Assembly (NCBI GenBank): GCA_039720395.1
Contig: CM077832.1
Coordinates: 18,199,850-18,263,849, forward strand
Origin: Liquidambar formosana
Taxonomy: Eukaryota > Streptophyta > Magnoliopsida > Saxifragales > Altingiaceae
DNA: 64,000 nt
Direction of reading: 5' to 3'
Shown piece after piece: positions 21,046 to 35,109 of this stretch. Position 1 is the first letter of the stretch; each line of letters starts with the position of its first letter. Below the pieces are notes generated by a model. The model was given only the letters and a program-made list of their open reading frames with translations, ran no database searches and was not told the DNA's origin. The translations under genes were made by a program, and so were the position numbers.

Positions 21046-24000
21046 TGTCACACCCTATTTTTGCCACTATAGCTAGGGTTTGTCATTTTATGTGTCTTTT
21101 TATTTTATTTTTTAGTCTAGTCTTTTGCATTGAGTTTCTAGGGTCTTGAGGATAATGCGTATGAATTTTGGTTCGATTTGGAGTTGATCTTGAGGGTTAA
21201 TAAGAAATTTTGCGACTTAAGAGGCATAATCGTCTTTTAGGTCACAAACTTTCCGTTTGACCTTGAAATGATCTCGGAGTTGTCAATTGGAGTTCATATG
21301 GATACATTTGAGGTATTTATGGGTTCAATTTGATGAATTGATGGTTCAAGATTAAAATGGCTCAATATGGTTCAAGTCGGTTAAGAAACCCACTTTGGGT
21401 TAGCTCAAATCGGCTCATGATTTTCACTCAATTCTCACTCATTTGACTTTGATTAGTCTTAATTTCATCCCCAAATGTGTTTTAGAATGTTGAATTTTGA
21501 ATTGAAAAGCATTCGGTGTGACCCTATGTGCATACATAAGCTTAGCAATGGTAGTGCATAGCAGTTAACCGCCTTTGTAAAACCTAACTATGCAGCCATT
21601 GTTATGGATTTTTTCCCTAAAATGTCTTAAATTACATTCCTCTTCAAAACACGGTCGTTTTGGCTTTCGTTTCGTCAAAATCAAAGTTGATTTGACCCCT
21701 TAAACACATTTAGAAACTGAAAGTGCTCAGAATAGGCAAGAGATGACAAAGCCTCAGGTGACCACCCAGGCCTAGGCGGCTAGCTGCCTGGGCCCAGGCT
21801 GCTAGCCGCCCGAGCCCATGTGGTCACACGAGCCACTCTCCATTTTTATGCTAAAACGGGATTCCCTTCCTATTTTCTCGAACTATTCCGCCTCTAGCTG
21901 CCATTTCTTCTTATTTTCAACCCTAATAAACCTACTTGAGCCCCAAGGAAGTCTCTAAGGACCCTTGGATCAATATTTAGGGTTTTAATCCCAACTATTG
22001 ATGGATTCCCCTCAACTCTATAAATACCCCTCTATGTTCTAGCATTGGGGGGACACTTGGAAGGCAACTAGAACCACTTTTATGTAGTTTAACCTAATTT
22101 TGGAGAAAGAAAGTGAGAAAGAGTTCCAAAGGAGAGTTAGGGTTTGTATGGAGGCTTGAAGGAGAATGTTTCTAGTTGTTCATAGGAGGAGAGAAGTCTC
22201 TACAGCAACAAGAGAACTCCACCACAGGTATACCTCTACTCCCTTTATGCTGAAATTAGAGTTTCACTTAGAATAGTTCTATTGCATATTTAAGTTAGTA
22301 TTTTATCATGTGTTGATACTTCTAATAGTTAATATATATGGTTTAAATGTTATTCATGATGAGTTATGCATGTAATTGGATTATTGCTTGTGATTTAAGG
22401 CATGGTTGTGATTCTAGGGTTTCTATTGTGCTGAAATTAGTGTTTTGCTTAGAATAGCTATATTTCATGTTCAAGCTTGCATTTTTATCATGTGTTCATA
22501 CTTTATTAGTTAATATGCATGATTAGAATGTTGCTCATGGGTAGTTTTGCATGTTAGAGGGTTGTTTTATGTGATTCAATGCATGGTTGTGATTCTAGGA
22601 TTTCTATTGTGCTGAAATTAGGGTTTTGCTTAGAATAGCTATATTTCATGTTAAAACTTACATTTTTATCATGTGTTGATGCTTCTATTAGTTAATATGC
22701 ATGATTAGAATATTGCTTATGGGTAGTTTTGCATGTTAGAGGGTTGTTTCATGTGATTTAATGCACAGTTGTGATTCTAGGGTTTCTATCATCCTTGTTT
22801 AGTTTAGTTTCATGTAGCATGGTAGTTTAGGGTTTTCATTGGTTTTTTTCTTCATGGTTGCTGCATAAGTTTGCATATAGAATAACTATGATATTTTTGC
22901 ATTCATATAGTGGATTTTAGGGTTTTTTATGCATTGTCATGGTTCTAGGGTTGAATTAGGTTTTGTTAGTTCATGATTCGTGTTATTCACATGACTTATG
23001 GATGATTTTAGGCCTTATTTCAATTCTGTCCAGATTTGTTATTGTCATTGATGTCATATTTTGAGCATGTGATTGCCTATGTTTTAGCATGATAATTGCT
23101 TGGTTGGAAACTAGTTTGGTTGGTTGGTATTTTTTGTGTATATTGCATGCAAATTACAGGTGCTTGACAAATACAAACCATAGAAAGTGGGATGTGACAA
23201 GTGCAATTACCCTACCAATGTGGGGTGATTATTTTGGCTATAGTAAGATGAAATCTTGCAAATAAAGTAATTACCTGATGAAATGGGGTGGTTATTTGAC
23301 AGGTTGCTATTGCTTAAGGTAAGTAGGGTTTGAAGGTGCCCTAATTCACCTTTCCTTCTTAAAACTTTCCCTTCTCCCTCTTAGGGTTTATTTCTTAATA
23401 GGGGAACATGGTAACTCCAATAGTTTCCTTTTATAAAAAAATTCCTTTTTAATAAAAAGTTCCTATCTTTATTTGAAATATCATATTTTTTAAAGATCTT
23501 TTGAAAATCATTTATCTTTAGAAACTTCTATATTTTATGAAAGGAAACTTAGGGCTTATCATAAGCTTCTATTATGTTATACCCTATTACCTTTAAACTA
23601 CGTGGACTTTGATCCATATATTTCCATACATGGTACATAGGCACTCACTTTGAAGTTTAAGTCCGCCCTAGGATACTAAGTATTCTATATTTTCTTTCTT
23701 TCTTTTTTATCTCTTTTCTCTTTTATTATCTTGCTTATGTGGATGAATGAATAGATGATATGCATGCTATCTTGTAATGATAATTGATAATTTATGTGTG
23801 TTTAAGACTTTGATTTAGTCCAATTAAATTAAGAGACCGTTAGGGCGATATGGGTGCCTATAGGCTTTGCCTAGAACCTTCCCATATCGTAACTTAGCCT
23901 CCGAATTCACTATCTTTGGTTTTCAAAAGGTCTTTTGCCTTACCATTTTTAAACATGGAGTCACTTGTTTTGGAAAATAAAACATTTTAGGGTTTTCCTT

Positions 24001-24067
24001 GTTTCCTTTAAAAAATGAGATGGGGACTCCCTTTTTATCCATTGTGGGCCACTTTCCTAGGTCCACA
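21046..24067 (+). mobile_element. Solo LTR of the element 1 family, 3022 bp
   Basis: It starts TGTCACACCCTATTTTTGCC, ends ...CCTAGGTCCACA, and is flanked by the 5-bp duplication GGTAC (21041-21045 and 24068-24072). It aligns end to end with the 5' LTR at 13201-16214 in opposite orientation, with many substitutions, so it is clearly older or from a diverged subfamily. It keeps a degenerate palindromic module (21751-21834) and a TATA box CTCTATAAATACC (22015-22027). No internal retroelement sequence is attached, so it arose by LTR-LTR recombination. Confidence 0.88.
22249..22790 (+). repeat. Three tandem copies of a 181-bp unit inside the solo LTR
   Basis: Each unit opens with GCTGAAATTAG followed by TTGCTTAGAATAGC or a variant, at about 22249, 22430 and 22611. 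Each closes with GTGATTCTAGGGTTTCTAT. The last copy is incomplete. Confidence 0.75.
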
Positions 24068-24095
24068 GGTACTAAATCGTAATTAACCCTTTTTT

Positions 24096-24242
24096 TTTCA
24101 ATTCCCATAATATGTTTTCATTCCTTTTCCTAATTGCACCAAATAAAGGCATGGAATGACCATTGAGAATAACCATTCTTTTTATTCTCTTTTGCATTCC
24201 ATTCCCATGACCATTCCATTCCATTCAAGCATACCAAATATA
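24096..24242. mobile_element. Probable MITE fragment, GGAATGG type
   Basis: The sequence is rich in CATTCC/GGAATG with internal hairpins (ATGGAATGACCATTGAGAAT and nearby CCATTCC runs) and a right edge reading ATACCAAATATAGCC. Such sequences are frequent dispersed repeats in plants. No clear terminal inverted repeats or target duplication were defined. Confidence 0.4.
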
Positions 24243-26447
24243 GCCTAATAGTTAATAAATAAATAATAATAATAAAAACAATAAAAAGACAACATTATAA
24301 GGGGATATTTAGGAAAAGACTTCTCTTCATTTATTGGATGATCTAAGTAAAATTTGGTCCCTTCATATCTTATAGGGCCCACCAATTCATATGGCACCCA
24401 TCAATCATTCAATGATCCAACTTTTACTGGATGATGTAATTAATGGAGAAGATCCTAATCCAAAAGGAAATTGATGTGATTACTGATTAGGATCCTTATG
24501 CTTTTATCTTGACTAGCCAATCCACAAATCCATGACATACACGAAAACTACCCCTCATGTTTCTTTCTATTAGAACCTTCACAAACCTCTGCTACAATCT
24601 CTCTTCCCCTCTATTTTCCTTTTCTATTTTTTTTCCCTTCCAATAATTCAGTCGCTATGTTTCCTTTGTATTCTCTTTTTTTATGGTATCGTTCTATTGT
24701 ATTTGTTTATTTGTTCATTTTTGCTGGTTTTACGAGATTGTGGCTTCAAATCGATAACTTTACAGCAACCTAAGCCTTAAAGGAAAATTTTTAATCATTA
24801 CGCATCAAGGCAGATCTGACCACATACTTCACGTAAGATCATTTGGCCGGGAAATGGATATTCTCTTACCACATGTGTTTCACGTAAGCAAACACGAAGT
24901 GTCACGTGTATATTTCATCAAGTCAAGTGACGAGTGTCATCTGCTGTTCCATATCGACGGGTGATTTTTAAAGTGGTCCCAGATTTGAGAATTGGTTTGA
25001 CACAATTAGAAAAGTTGAAGGTACTAATAAGCAATTAACCCAATATTATATTACATTACATCACATGGTTTTGGAATTTTGGATCACACACATGACATCA
25101 CACACATTGCCAATGATCCAAGATTTGAGTAGTCCATGGCCGTGCATAGAATTCATGCACCAATACATAATTATCATGGATTGCTCTGATCTCAGATCAC
25201 TACGCAACATCACGTAAGTAATCCAAACTATATATTACATAATCTAAGAAATACCTTTTCTAAACAAAGATAGTTTTCACAAGAAGCCATTCTCGAATTA
25301 GAATTTCTCTTTCAACAAATTGAAATCTTCCAGTTAAGGTATAGAGTTCCCTACCCCCATTTGCAATGATATTTTTCAGCAACCATAATCTTAGTCTTCC
25401 AATGGATAGAACTTGGATTCTTAACAAAGATATATGTTGAATTAAGGTTCAATTTCTTTACCTCTGATGTTTATTACTTAGATTCTGCCCCTCGCATTGA
25501 ATTTTGATAGCAGGGCTGGTCCAAATTAACTCAAGGCGGATTAAGCCATCTATTGTTTTGTTTTTGGTTCCCCAACTTCGATCAAGAACAATCATCCATC
25601 ACAAACTAAATACAAGAATATCACCTTTCCCTTTGATGGCCAAAACAAAGGGAACACATTATAAGTTCTATAAATTCTTAATTCTCTATTTAAGAGGTCC
25701 ACAACACGTACATGCGCAATAACTAGCCTAACGAAGTGAGATGATAATAATCAAGCTTGACTTGGGCCTGTTATAATTAAAAGGGGCTTAGGTTTGCGAA
25801 TCAAACAAAAAAACCACAAACTTTAGGGTTATAAAACTTACGAAAACTCGAGGCTAGTAGATCAGAAGGTTTATATATGGTAACAATTTGAATTGAATCT
25901 TGACCCATCCCAGTCCTGGCTTGCACTCAATGAGCTAGCAGAGCTGAGCCTATTTAAACTGGGTTCAGGCTGGCTCATGTGACAAACTCATACGTATTAA
26001 CAAACAACAACCATGGTAAATAAAAGTGCCTAAAAATAGTGCTAGCTAAGGATGCCAATTGTTACAACTTTCATATATGTTGAGGTAAAATCCCAGATGG
26101 AAAATGCTTCAAGGTCAGGCACTCGACAAGAAGCTAAACTAGACGAGATTAAAGTATTGAGAAATCACACACAAAAATAAAATAAAATAAACCTTGGATG
26201 ATGGTGGTAGTGAACTACACACAACAAGCTTGCATGACGGCAGTAGACTAGCATTACAGTGGCAAAACCAGGTTTATTTTGTATTAGTTCTACAAGCTGC
26301 ATGTCCGACACAACCACAACGAAATCATTTGAAAATCTCAATCCATCTGTACAAACTCTGCAGTCTAATTAACACGATAGACAACCATACAACAACAAAC
26401 GATAGTGTCATGTAAATAATGATCCCTATGTTTATGTCAACCTACTC
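24243..26447. other. Intergenic, no gene recognised
   Basis: AT-rich sequence downstream of CAP-G. Several ACGTAAG/CACGTAAG words occur between 24830 and 25215. No ORF with recognisable homology was seen. Confidence 0.6.
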
Positions 26448-29400
26448 TCATTCTGTACACTGATCAGATTCATCAGAATCCTCTTGAGAAGTCACCTCTG
26501 AGCCTTCTTCCCCTTCATCGTCTTCATTGATCCTAATAGCTCTATTCGTGGTCATCTTTGTAAGTGCTGCAGTTTTGCTTGCCCTCTGTGAGCGGGTGCT
26601 CAACGTGCCAGGAATATTAGGGACAACAGAGGTGGGAGAGATTTCTTCGTCAGATGAGGTCTCTTCATGCCTCACTCGTCTCCTGGAACGGGTTGGTCTG
26701 GTTGAATGGGGGCCAGGTGTTGATGGCATTGCCATCGAACCATCCAGATTAAGGTTCAAGTCTAGTTCTAACCTCCCTACAACAAAAGGCAAACCAAATT
26801 GTTTAAGAAATTCAATACAAATCTTATTTTCTGACAATTAGGGTCGTCAACAATTTGTCACTGGAACTACAGTTAACTTGAAAGAACTTGAAGCTGCATA
26901 TCGAGAAAAAGGTTTCAGAAGTCCCACACCTTTGTGTTTGGATTCCCATTGATATTGTATCAAACTATCAATACATAATAATAAGTAGGAGCATAACCAG
27001 CAGTTATTTCAGAAAACAAGTTAATCCTTCATTTTGGACCCTTCCAAATTTTTGTTTTCAACAAGTATTGCTAGGAAACTTTTAACAACCATTTCCTGGA
27101 ACTACAGTTCCAATCACTACATCTAGCCTAAAATCATTAAAGAACTGTGTTGGAAAAAGAGAAGGATGTTACCCAAAATAAGATTAGCTTGATCTTGCAA
27201 CAATTCCTGATCTGGATGTCTGTCAACTGCTGTAAGACGTTCAGCCATCCGCTTCAACTCCTTCACAAGCTCTTTCTCTGCCGCTACAGAGTCAGCCACA
27301 CGGTTCAAAAGCATCCTCATTAACTTTATTGCCTCTTGTTCTGATAACCGAAAATGAAGCAAGACAAGTATTCTACAGAGTGCTGAGACATATGATTTCT
27401 CGGCAGGTGATTTCTTCGTATGGAAACTTGCCACCTCAACAAAGCATAAAAATAACAACTTGGTAAGTTTAATGTCAAGAAACAAGCAACATTTGAGAAC
27501 AGTATTCTTTTTATATAAAATCTAGTGGAAATTACAGTTTCATCCCCTCAACTTTCACTCAAAAACACTTAGCACACACCCTATTTTGTTTTCAAACACT
27601 TTGACCTCCTCATGTTTAGCAAATGTACTATAACCAAATACCAACTACTAGACTTCCCATCCCTGACAAAGTATTGATACAGGGATTCCAAATCTAGGTA
27701 CCCTAAATGGTGCCCAATTAAGTCCAATCAAAACTCAATGGGAGGTACCAGACAGAAATTCTTTAAAATTATATAACTGGGGACGATGATAAACAAAAAG
27801 CACAACAATTGGTTATTTTGCAAGATTTACATTCTGCGAAGTATACAAGAATATGGACTTCCCATTTTCAGCTCATTGATATAATGCTCCACTACAGTAA
27901 GTCATATCACAGCTTCAAAACATGGCACAATGGATTAACTGATTGACATATTCAACTTTTAGCCACTTTCAGAGAAGCATTTACTGTATAGCAGGTGAAT
28001 CTTACAGCAGTGATCCATTACCTCTGTGGCTATGCGTATTGCTAGCCCCTCCTCCCCACACTCAAGTAAAGATTGCACAGAGCCACACATAGTTTCCGGA
28101 AATTCCCTGCTACCATTTTCATCCTCCGTTTCAGTTTCCTTTCCATATAACGGAGCCTGCATCATCTGCAGCATAATACGTGATGCTTGGACTGCACGTT
28201 TACGCATGTTAGACACAATAGCAGGAGATCCGCCTGGATTGCCGTTGATGCCAGGCCACATTGAACGCATAACTGGAATGAAAGCCTTTGATAAACACTT
28301 CTGCACTTGCAATATAAAAAGAATTATGCCTTTGCAAGGAAATTCAAAAGCATGTATAGTTCTCTTTTTATATTTATAAAACACAAATCACATTGTGGAT
28401 TCTGTGTTACTTGCCTTGTGATTGGCTGACAGGGAAGGGTAATGCTCAAAGAAAACAGATAGGCATTGTTTCAACCTGATTATAAAGTAAAGGTGAAGTA
28501 ATTATAAGTGGCCACCCTTATAAAGAAGGTAAGAAGGATCAGAAAACAAAAGGCAAAAATCAATCTACCTCTGCATGTCTTTTGTGTCATTACTGAAATA
28601 CAGGCTGATGAGTTTGGCTAAGAGTAAAGGATGTAATGAAGCAGGTATGCTTGGATAGTGCTCACTCAGAAGAAGTATCTTTGCAAACCCTTCCCCAAGT
28701 ACAGATTGAACAGATTCATTCTCATCAGTGTCTACAGATTTACCCCAATCATTTATGTCAATTCCAGCATATAGGAGATCAAGCAACTCAATATTCAGAT
28801 TCCCATCTGTTTCACAAAAGTTAACAGGACTAAAAGCCATCTTATCATCTCGGAATTGTGATGAGAGTTCCCGCCCCATGGCTCTGTCAACTTCGTGAGG
28901 ACCATGCCACATTCCAAGATCAACCAACGCCTTACAAGCAACAATACTAATTGGAGGGGGGCTCTTAACAAAAGAAAACCTCAACTGCTTTATTAGTTCC
29001 TCGCTTGGCTTCCTCTCTAACAACCCAAAGAGGCCAAGACACCTGATGGCAACCCTCTGCACATCCAAGTGAACATGCTTTGCCTGCATTTCATAGTTCA
29101 TGCCAATAATTTAAATACCTTACAAAAGTATGGGAGAATTTCACGAAGAAATAAGAGAAATCAAGAAAAATAGTGATCTCTGATATAATTTATACCCCAG
29201 GAAGCAACAAGGAGTGCAATAGTTCAGCAGGTTCAATGGCCTTTCCTTGCACCCAATGAAATGATTTTGCATTTTCCAGTAGGAGGCCAGTCACAGCAAG
29301 GCAGTGCATCCATTGCATGAAATCCGCTGTTCTTTCCCGGCATGGCCGAGCAAGTTCCTCTACAACCCCAACAACAACTTCTTCAAATTCACCTGCAGCA

Positions 29401-32400
29401 GCATGGACTTTCCTTGCCAACCCTGACACTGCATCAGCCCAATCTCTGTCCCCACCAAGATTGATGCCATCCCCTATTAAAACCATGTTTCCACTCTCAT
29501 CCACTTCATGCTCAAGGGGCCTGTGCAGTAATTCCTGTAAAAATGCACTAGCAACCTTCCTGTTTGTAGCATCTGAGAAATCGAGCATTGCACCAAGCAA
29601 TAGTAGCTGCCGAGATGCAAAGCGATGATTTGGTCCTGAAATAATCTAGTGGTATAAAAATTTATAGCAGATATAGAAGTCAATCTCATGTCAATCATAT
29701 GAACTTCACCCACCAGCAACGAGATGAGCTTCAACCAATTCTACATAATCAGAAACTGTAGCAGGAAGAACTCTTTCTAGAATGTCATTATTGTCAGTAG
29801 CTTCTGCTGCATATACAGCTGCTTCGGTGCCCATTGTTGCCGCAGCATCAGAACCTTTTTCCTGTTGATCATTACTTGAAATTCTTAGATCAATGTAAAA
29901 TGATTTGGTATTAGTGACTTCAAGCATTATAATTTTACTACAAGAACATAACCACAAGCAGTCAAACAAACAACCCAGGAATATTGGAATGTCCCAGTCT
30001 CCCAAAGCAGATTAAAATGTTTCCATGAAACTAAATCTTTCTTACCAAGAAAAACATTAAAGTCCAAGGAATGGCATGAATTTGAGTCCTGGCACTACCA
30101 CAAGAAGTTTTAAATAATTCCTATGAAGTATTTCAAAAGATTTCATTTTTGTCCAAAGTCCAAATATTGATTCTTATGCATCCTGAAGTAGTTGGAATAT
30201 AGATACAACTATATAAGAGTGCAACTGCGCAAGGCAATACATTAAACAACAAACTTAAATGGAAATTTTTTTATCCAATGTCCAAAAAGAGAAGAATCTA
30301 GGTATTTGATAAAATAAACTTCACACCTTAGCAAGTGCTACTGTGATAGTACATTCTTGACTCCATAAATGCTTAACATTCAAAATTGAGATCTCTATTT
30401 TACTTCAGAAACTTCTGTTTTATTGATAAGAGTTGGCAAGTGGTGAGAATTTTTCAGGTGCGTCATCTAGTAAAACGGTGTCATACCTCAATGATATTTT
30501 TCATAACAGGTGGAAGGGTAACATTGGCATTGTGGAAGTGTGAAGACTCAAGACCAGCTTAAACATCACTCGTGGCAGATAAAAAAACTTCTCCAGGCAT
30601 CAAGTAATATAGTAATAAGACATAATGAAGTATTACTAATTATGACATAGCACCTTGAATAAAGTGAAAAATAATTTTACCTTCAAAAATTGATTGTACA
30701 AAACTACAAATTATAGTACAAATATGATTGCCTTTTCCCAGTTCTAGAATTGTATCATCTTTTCTGGCTCCTAACTCCTAAATTCAAATCCCCAAGGACA
30801 ATCATGCAGAAAATTTATGAACCCCGAAGCAACTTAATAATTTCAATTCACATAAGTTTAAAAGTCTAAGAAGGAACCTCCCGGAAAACATTGAGACCAG
30901 GAAAAAAAGAAAGAAATAAAGAAAGGTCCTTGCTATAACTTGAATTAAACTTTCTCAAAGATTAATCATATGTAAATTCCATGAAAAACTCCCACAACCA
31001 AGCCCCACCAACCAAACATAATTTAGAAAAAATAAATAAATAAGTGAATTAAGAATAAAGACAATAAATGTACAAAAGAAACAAACACACAAACTCTAAC
31101 AGCTTACTCGTGCTTCTATCTGAAGGTGACGACATACAGTCCTCCAATAAAGAGCAACCTCAGCTTCCATTAGTTGGATGCTTGGGTTACCATGCCCTGT
31201 GTCTCCTAATAACAATATGGGAAAACCATCATTATGCTACAAAATGCAAGTTAACCCCCCACATTTAAAAGAGTAGATCAAGGAACAGATTAACCTTTCA
31301 GCTTGAAGAAATTAAAGTGGTTTAGCAGTTATATGAAATTGCCTGGTCAGATCTGGTTAAATATTTGGCTCTTTTAGGCTACTATGATTATAATACTAAA
31401 ACATTTTCCTGGTAACTCAGTCAAGGAAAGCAATGTTTTGAGACATCTATATAGCTAAAAATACAGACATATGTAAAGTGTATAAGAAAATGATATTAGT
31501 CAACTACGTTTGTGAAAATGTTCACTACTGTGTTAAAGCTTGACCCCATAACTCCCCAGTGATAAGCCCCGTTTAAAATGAGCACTGGCAGGGGAGTGGA
31601 TTCATTCCCTGAGTAATTGTGTAACTCAGCAAAGGGTTGCCCTTAATTAAAAGAGGGGGTGTACAAATAAGGTAATCCCCTTGAGCACTTTACCAATAGC
31701 ATGAAGTATAGTCAGCCATACCTTCCAATAAAGTTAATGGAATTCAACGATCATACATTCATAACAATTGGAGCAATTATTTTTAAACTACTCCCCAACC
31801 CTTTGGTTCTGATTTGAAGTGACAAACTGATTGGATCATTTAGGTTGTTGAACCATGTTATGCTTTGGGAAAGGATATGCCAGGTTAGATAAGTATCATA
31901 GGAAGTCCCACAACTCTGCCCAACCCATGCATGCACGGGCATTGGAGAAAAGGAATAGAGAACAGAAAGAATTGATAACAACAATGGGAAAACAAAATAT
32001 TCTTTCAAAAGGGCAAGAAAAGACATATTTGTAACCTTTACAAACCTTCAGTTGTATCGTGAGTTGAAACTATGAACTGTCGGAGACTTTGACCGTCTTG
32101 CACTCTTACTAACCCAGCTTTTAAAAGAGCACCCATTACAGACACCCCCACCAATTCATATGTTTCAACATCAAGATACTTGAGAAGCTCTACCGGATCT
32201 CCATTACAACACTTTAAAAGCCACTCATCTTTCAGTAACTTTAGACATTCCTTTGTAACAGCAGCAGAACGATCTGCCAGTCCTCTCTGAAGGATAATTG
32301 TCCTAAGCTTGATGCTACCAACAGAGTAAATGAAAGAAAAACAAATGAACAATAGAATTTGATGAAAAAAATAATATTATTCTTATAAGCTAAAATAGCT

Positions 32401-34650
32401 AATGTTGGATATAGGTTTTTTCCTGGTGCCCTTAACCATGAAGAAGAATGTACTTGTAAGAGGTTAAGGGTGGCAGGAATGGGGATGGGAATGACTCATA
32501 AGTACCTGAGGCTCTGAAGAGGAAATTTACTGGCCAGAACACAGTATGCCGCTTTGCGTACCAACTCACTCACATCCAGGGTGCAATCAATGATTGCTGC
32601 AGATGTGGCATTTGAAGGAGGCAAAGATAATACTATCGTCTTACGAACCTCCTGCACATATTTCGCAATTTATATGCAAGCCAAAGTGGTAATGAAACCA
32701 AAATGTCAATTCTCTTTGTTCAAATTCATTCTTTATAGTGTCGACATTTTCACTAATTGGTGAATTGTGCTGTTACCATTAAGACAAGGGAAATAAATTG
32801 CACGAACTTTCGGTAAGTTAATTCAGGAGTTCAAATTATTCAAAAGACAGCCAGACATTTTCTAGAATATCAAAAGTAGGTCGAACTACCATTTGCAGCC
32901 AACTCCAAAAATTAGTAATCCAAAGAACTGAATGGAACACCCACCGCATTCTGTTCAGAAGGCAGTGCCTGAAGGAATAATTCAAGGATGTCGCTGTTCT
33001 CAGAATCATTTGCAAAACGTGAAAGAGCCCTAACAGCAAATGTACGTATCACTGGGACCTTATCCCCCACCCGCAGCTTCATGCACTCTATCACCTCATC
33101 CCAGAGCTCATTGCTTACTTCTGCATCATCTGCCAGCCTCATTATGATCTACAAAAGCAAGATATTCATCAAACGGAGAGAGAGAGATAGAGAACGAACA
33201 CTGAAAGGAACAGAACTTTCCCTTGGAAAATTCTAATGAACTAGAAATTTAAAATAGTTAAAAACAATTTTTTCCCAAAAAAACTCATACAAAGTGCCAA
33301 AGCTAGACTACTCAAAATAACTTCTCAATGAACTCAAATGAAATAGAGAAACATAGACTAGGTGAATAAATTTCTACAACTTTTTTGGTGGAAACATGTT
33401 CATAGTGATGGATAAGGTTTCTTATCAGTTATCATTGAAAATGTAATACTACTAATTTATAGAATTGAAATTTTTACACGAGAGGAAGGTCAAACCAGAC
33501 CATTCCTAAAAAAAGGTATGTGAATAAATTTTGAAAAAGGATTCCATTTTCCATCATTTTGAACAAGCATTGGTATAAACAAAGTTCAAAACTGATATGG
33601 AGTGCCAAACTTATGCTAGTAGGATCAGTTTACCACAAAGACCAATTCAGCACTATTTTTAAGGTAAAATTCTTTAAGCTCAGAGAAGAAAACAAGACAA
33701 CTAACCACTCCTTTAATCTCTGAAAAGTAGGTTCAAGAGAAAATTCATCACTGGACTAATTACTATGAGGAAGAACAAAAACCAAAACAATATGTAAAAT
33801 GTACAGTACTGGCGAAATAATCAGCTCAATTATGTAGTGTACAATTTTTGATGATTTGCACGTTCTACTCAACTTACACAAATTATGTCGTGCACAACTA
33901 ATTTTTCCAAGTTGAGCAGAACATGCAAATATCAAATTATGTTTCCTCAGTTTTCTAGGCAACCAAACAGAGAATTTAATAAAAATGTAACCCTCATTTA
34001 TCATACAAACTTCACAGGAATGTAAATAAATGATGTAGGTATATTGACTCTGAAATTGTCTGGCACAATCAAAAGCTCGCCATTTCGTTAACCACAGATT
34101 CAATGAGAGAGAATAAGATAGTAAATTTAATCTCTCCAAAAACCTAGTTTCTTATAGGTACGCTCATTTGCATTAAATACTATGAATCAGATTTCAGAAT
34201 GTTTATTTCCGTTCTTTCCCTGCATTTTCTCAACAAGCAAACAGGCCACTTATACGCACATACATAGGTAGAGATATATCTTACCTCAGAAATTATCTGG
34301 CACGACCGAAACCGCGCGGTCTTGTTCACAGCCACAGCCGCAACCAAAAGGAACCGCAGAAATTCCTCCAAGAAGGTATCACAATCGGAAGCATTGTTGG
34401 GGTCTCGGGTGCTGGCAAAGACGGCAACGAATCGGACAGTGCGCTCGACAGAGGCAGTTCGGCGCTGGAAATTGAAGAGGGGAATTAGGGCTTTCGAGAA
34501 TGCAGAGAAGAATTGAAGAGGGGACGAAGATGATCGGAGGGTGGAGAGCTCCTTGAGCTTTCGGATGTGTGTGGCGTTTGAGGAACGGGTTTCGTCCATA
34601 ACCCTAGCGATCTTCTGCATTAGTAACTTCTCTTCTTCTGTGTCCGCCAT
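26448..34650 (-). CDS. CAPG: Condensin complex subunit 3 (CAP-G), 12 exons, 1038 aa
   Basis: The exons on the minus strand are 34650-34285, 33148-32945, 32651-32506, 32314-32046, 31205-31108, 29861-29714, 29635-29196, 29083-28569, 28475-28415, 28300-28022, 27434-27173 and 26776-26448. They join in phase to 1039 codons including TGA, close to the length of known plant CAP-G proteins. CAP-G is the HEAT-repeat subunit of condensin I that binds the CAP-H kleisin and DNA and helps compact mitotic chromosomes in the nucleus. The N-terminus (KIARVMDETRSSNATHIRKL) and ALIPLFNFQRRTASVERTVR are typical of the family. HEAT repeats include RTFAVRALSRFANDSENSD (exon 2). The Cnd3-like C-terminal region covers about residues 410-880 (RQLLLLGAMLDFSDATNRKV, HLDVQRVAIRCLGLFGLLER). 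The tail from about residue 930 is acidic and Ser-rich (ETSSDEEIS) with TRSRRR. Intron 9 begins with GC (AAG|GCAAGT), all others with GT. No lesion was found. Confidence 0.93.
27521..27650. mobile_element. MITE half-copy in CAP-G intron 10
   Basis: The sequence TCATCCCCTCAACTTTCACTC followed by CACACCCTATTTTGTTTTCA resembles one arm of the foldback element at 54796-55170. The opposite arm was not found, so it is a fragment or a diverged copy. It lies well inside the intron 28021-27435. Confidence 0.5.
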
Positions 34651-34800
34651 TGAAGAAATATCTATAGCTCTCTCTCTCTCTCTCTCTCTGAAAAGTTCTC
34701 TCTCTGGAAAAAAATTTCCCTCTCTAAAACATACGGAGTCTCTCGACTCACTCCTGAATCCTGATCTGTAAGATTTTTTGCCCCTAAAATGGTGTTTGAA
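34651..34800 (-). promoter_or_regulatory. CAP-G 5' flank with CT microsatellite
   Basis: (CT)n lies at 34668-34689, about 20 bp from the ATG, probably in the 5' UTR, as is common in plant core promoters (Y-patch/GA type). No clear TATA box is placed, which suits a housekeeping cell-cycle gene. AACGG occurs at about 34829-34833 as a possible MSA-like (mitosis) core, but a single short match is weak. Confidence 0.4.
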
Positions 34801-35109
34801 TTTGAGCGGGAAAAGATATCGTTAAACTTAACGGCAGTGACGTCTAAAACCCAACCAGTGCATTATCCGGACCGTTTATTCCGGGCGGGTTAGGTTGTGC
34901 ACGGAGCCCAGGCATTCTCCTAATTGGGTCATCTAGGACGGCAAAGTTAGACATTACCCGCGAACACAGCTCAAACCCAACACGAATTTAACTGGTTTTG
35001 ATTTTCTGTAATCATTTTGGTCAAAATTAGATCAATCCATGAGACCTGTATAATAAATACTTCTTTCGCTCCTATTTAAGTGATCTTTTTTTTTTTTTCT
35101 TTTGTTAGG

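Noticed and set aside
28026..28379. Plus-strand frame of 117 codons within CAP-G
   Set aside because: Antisense shadow of exon 10 and its splice site.
34829..34833. MSA-type mitotic promoter element for CAP-G
   Set aside because: Only a five-base core matches; too short to claim.
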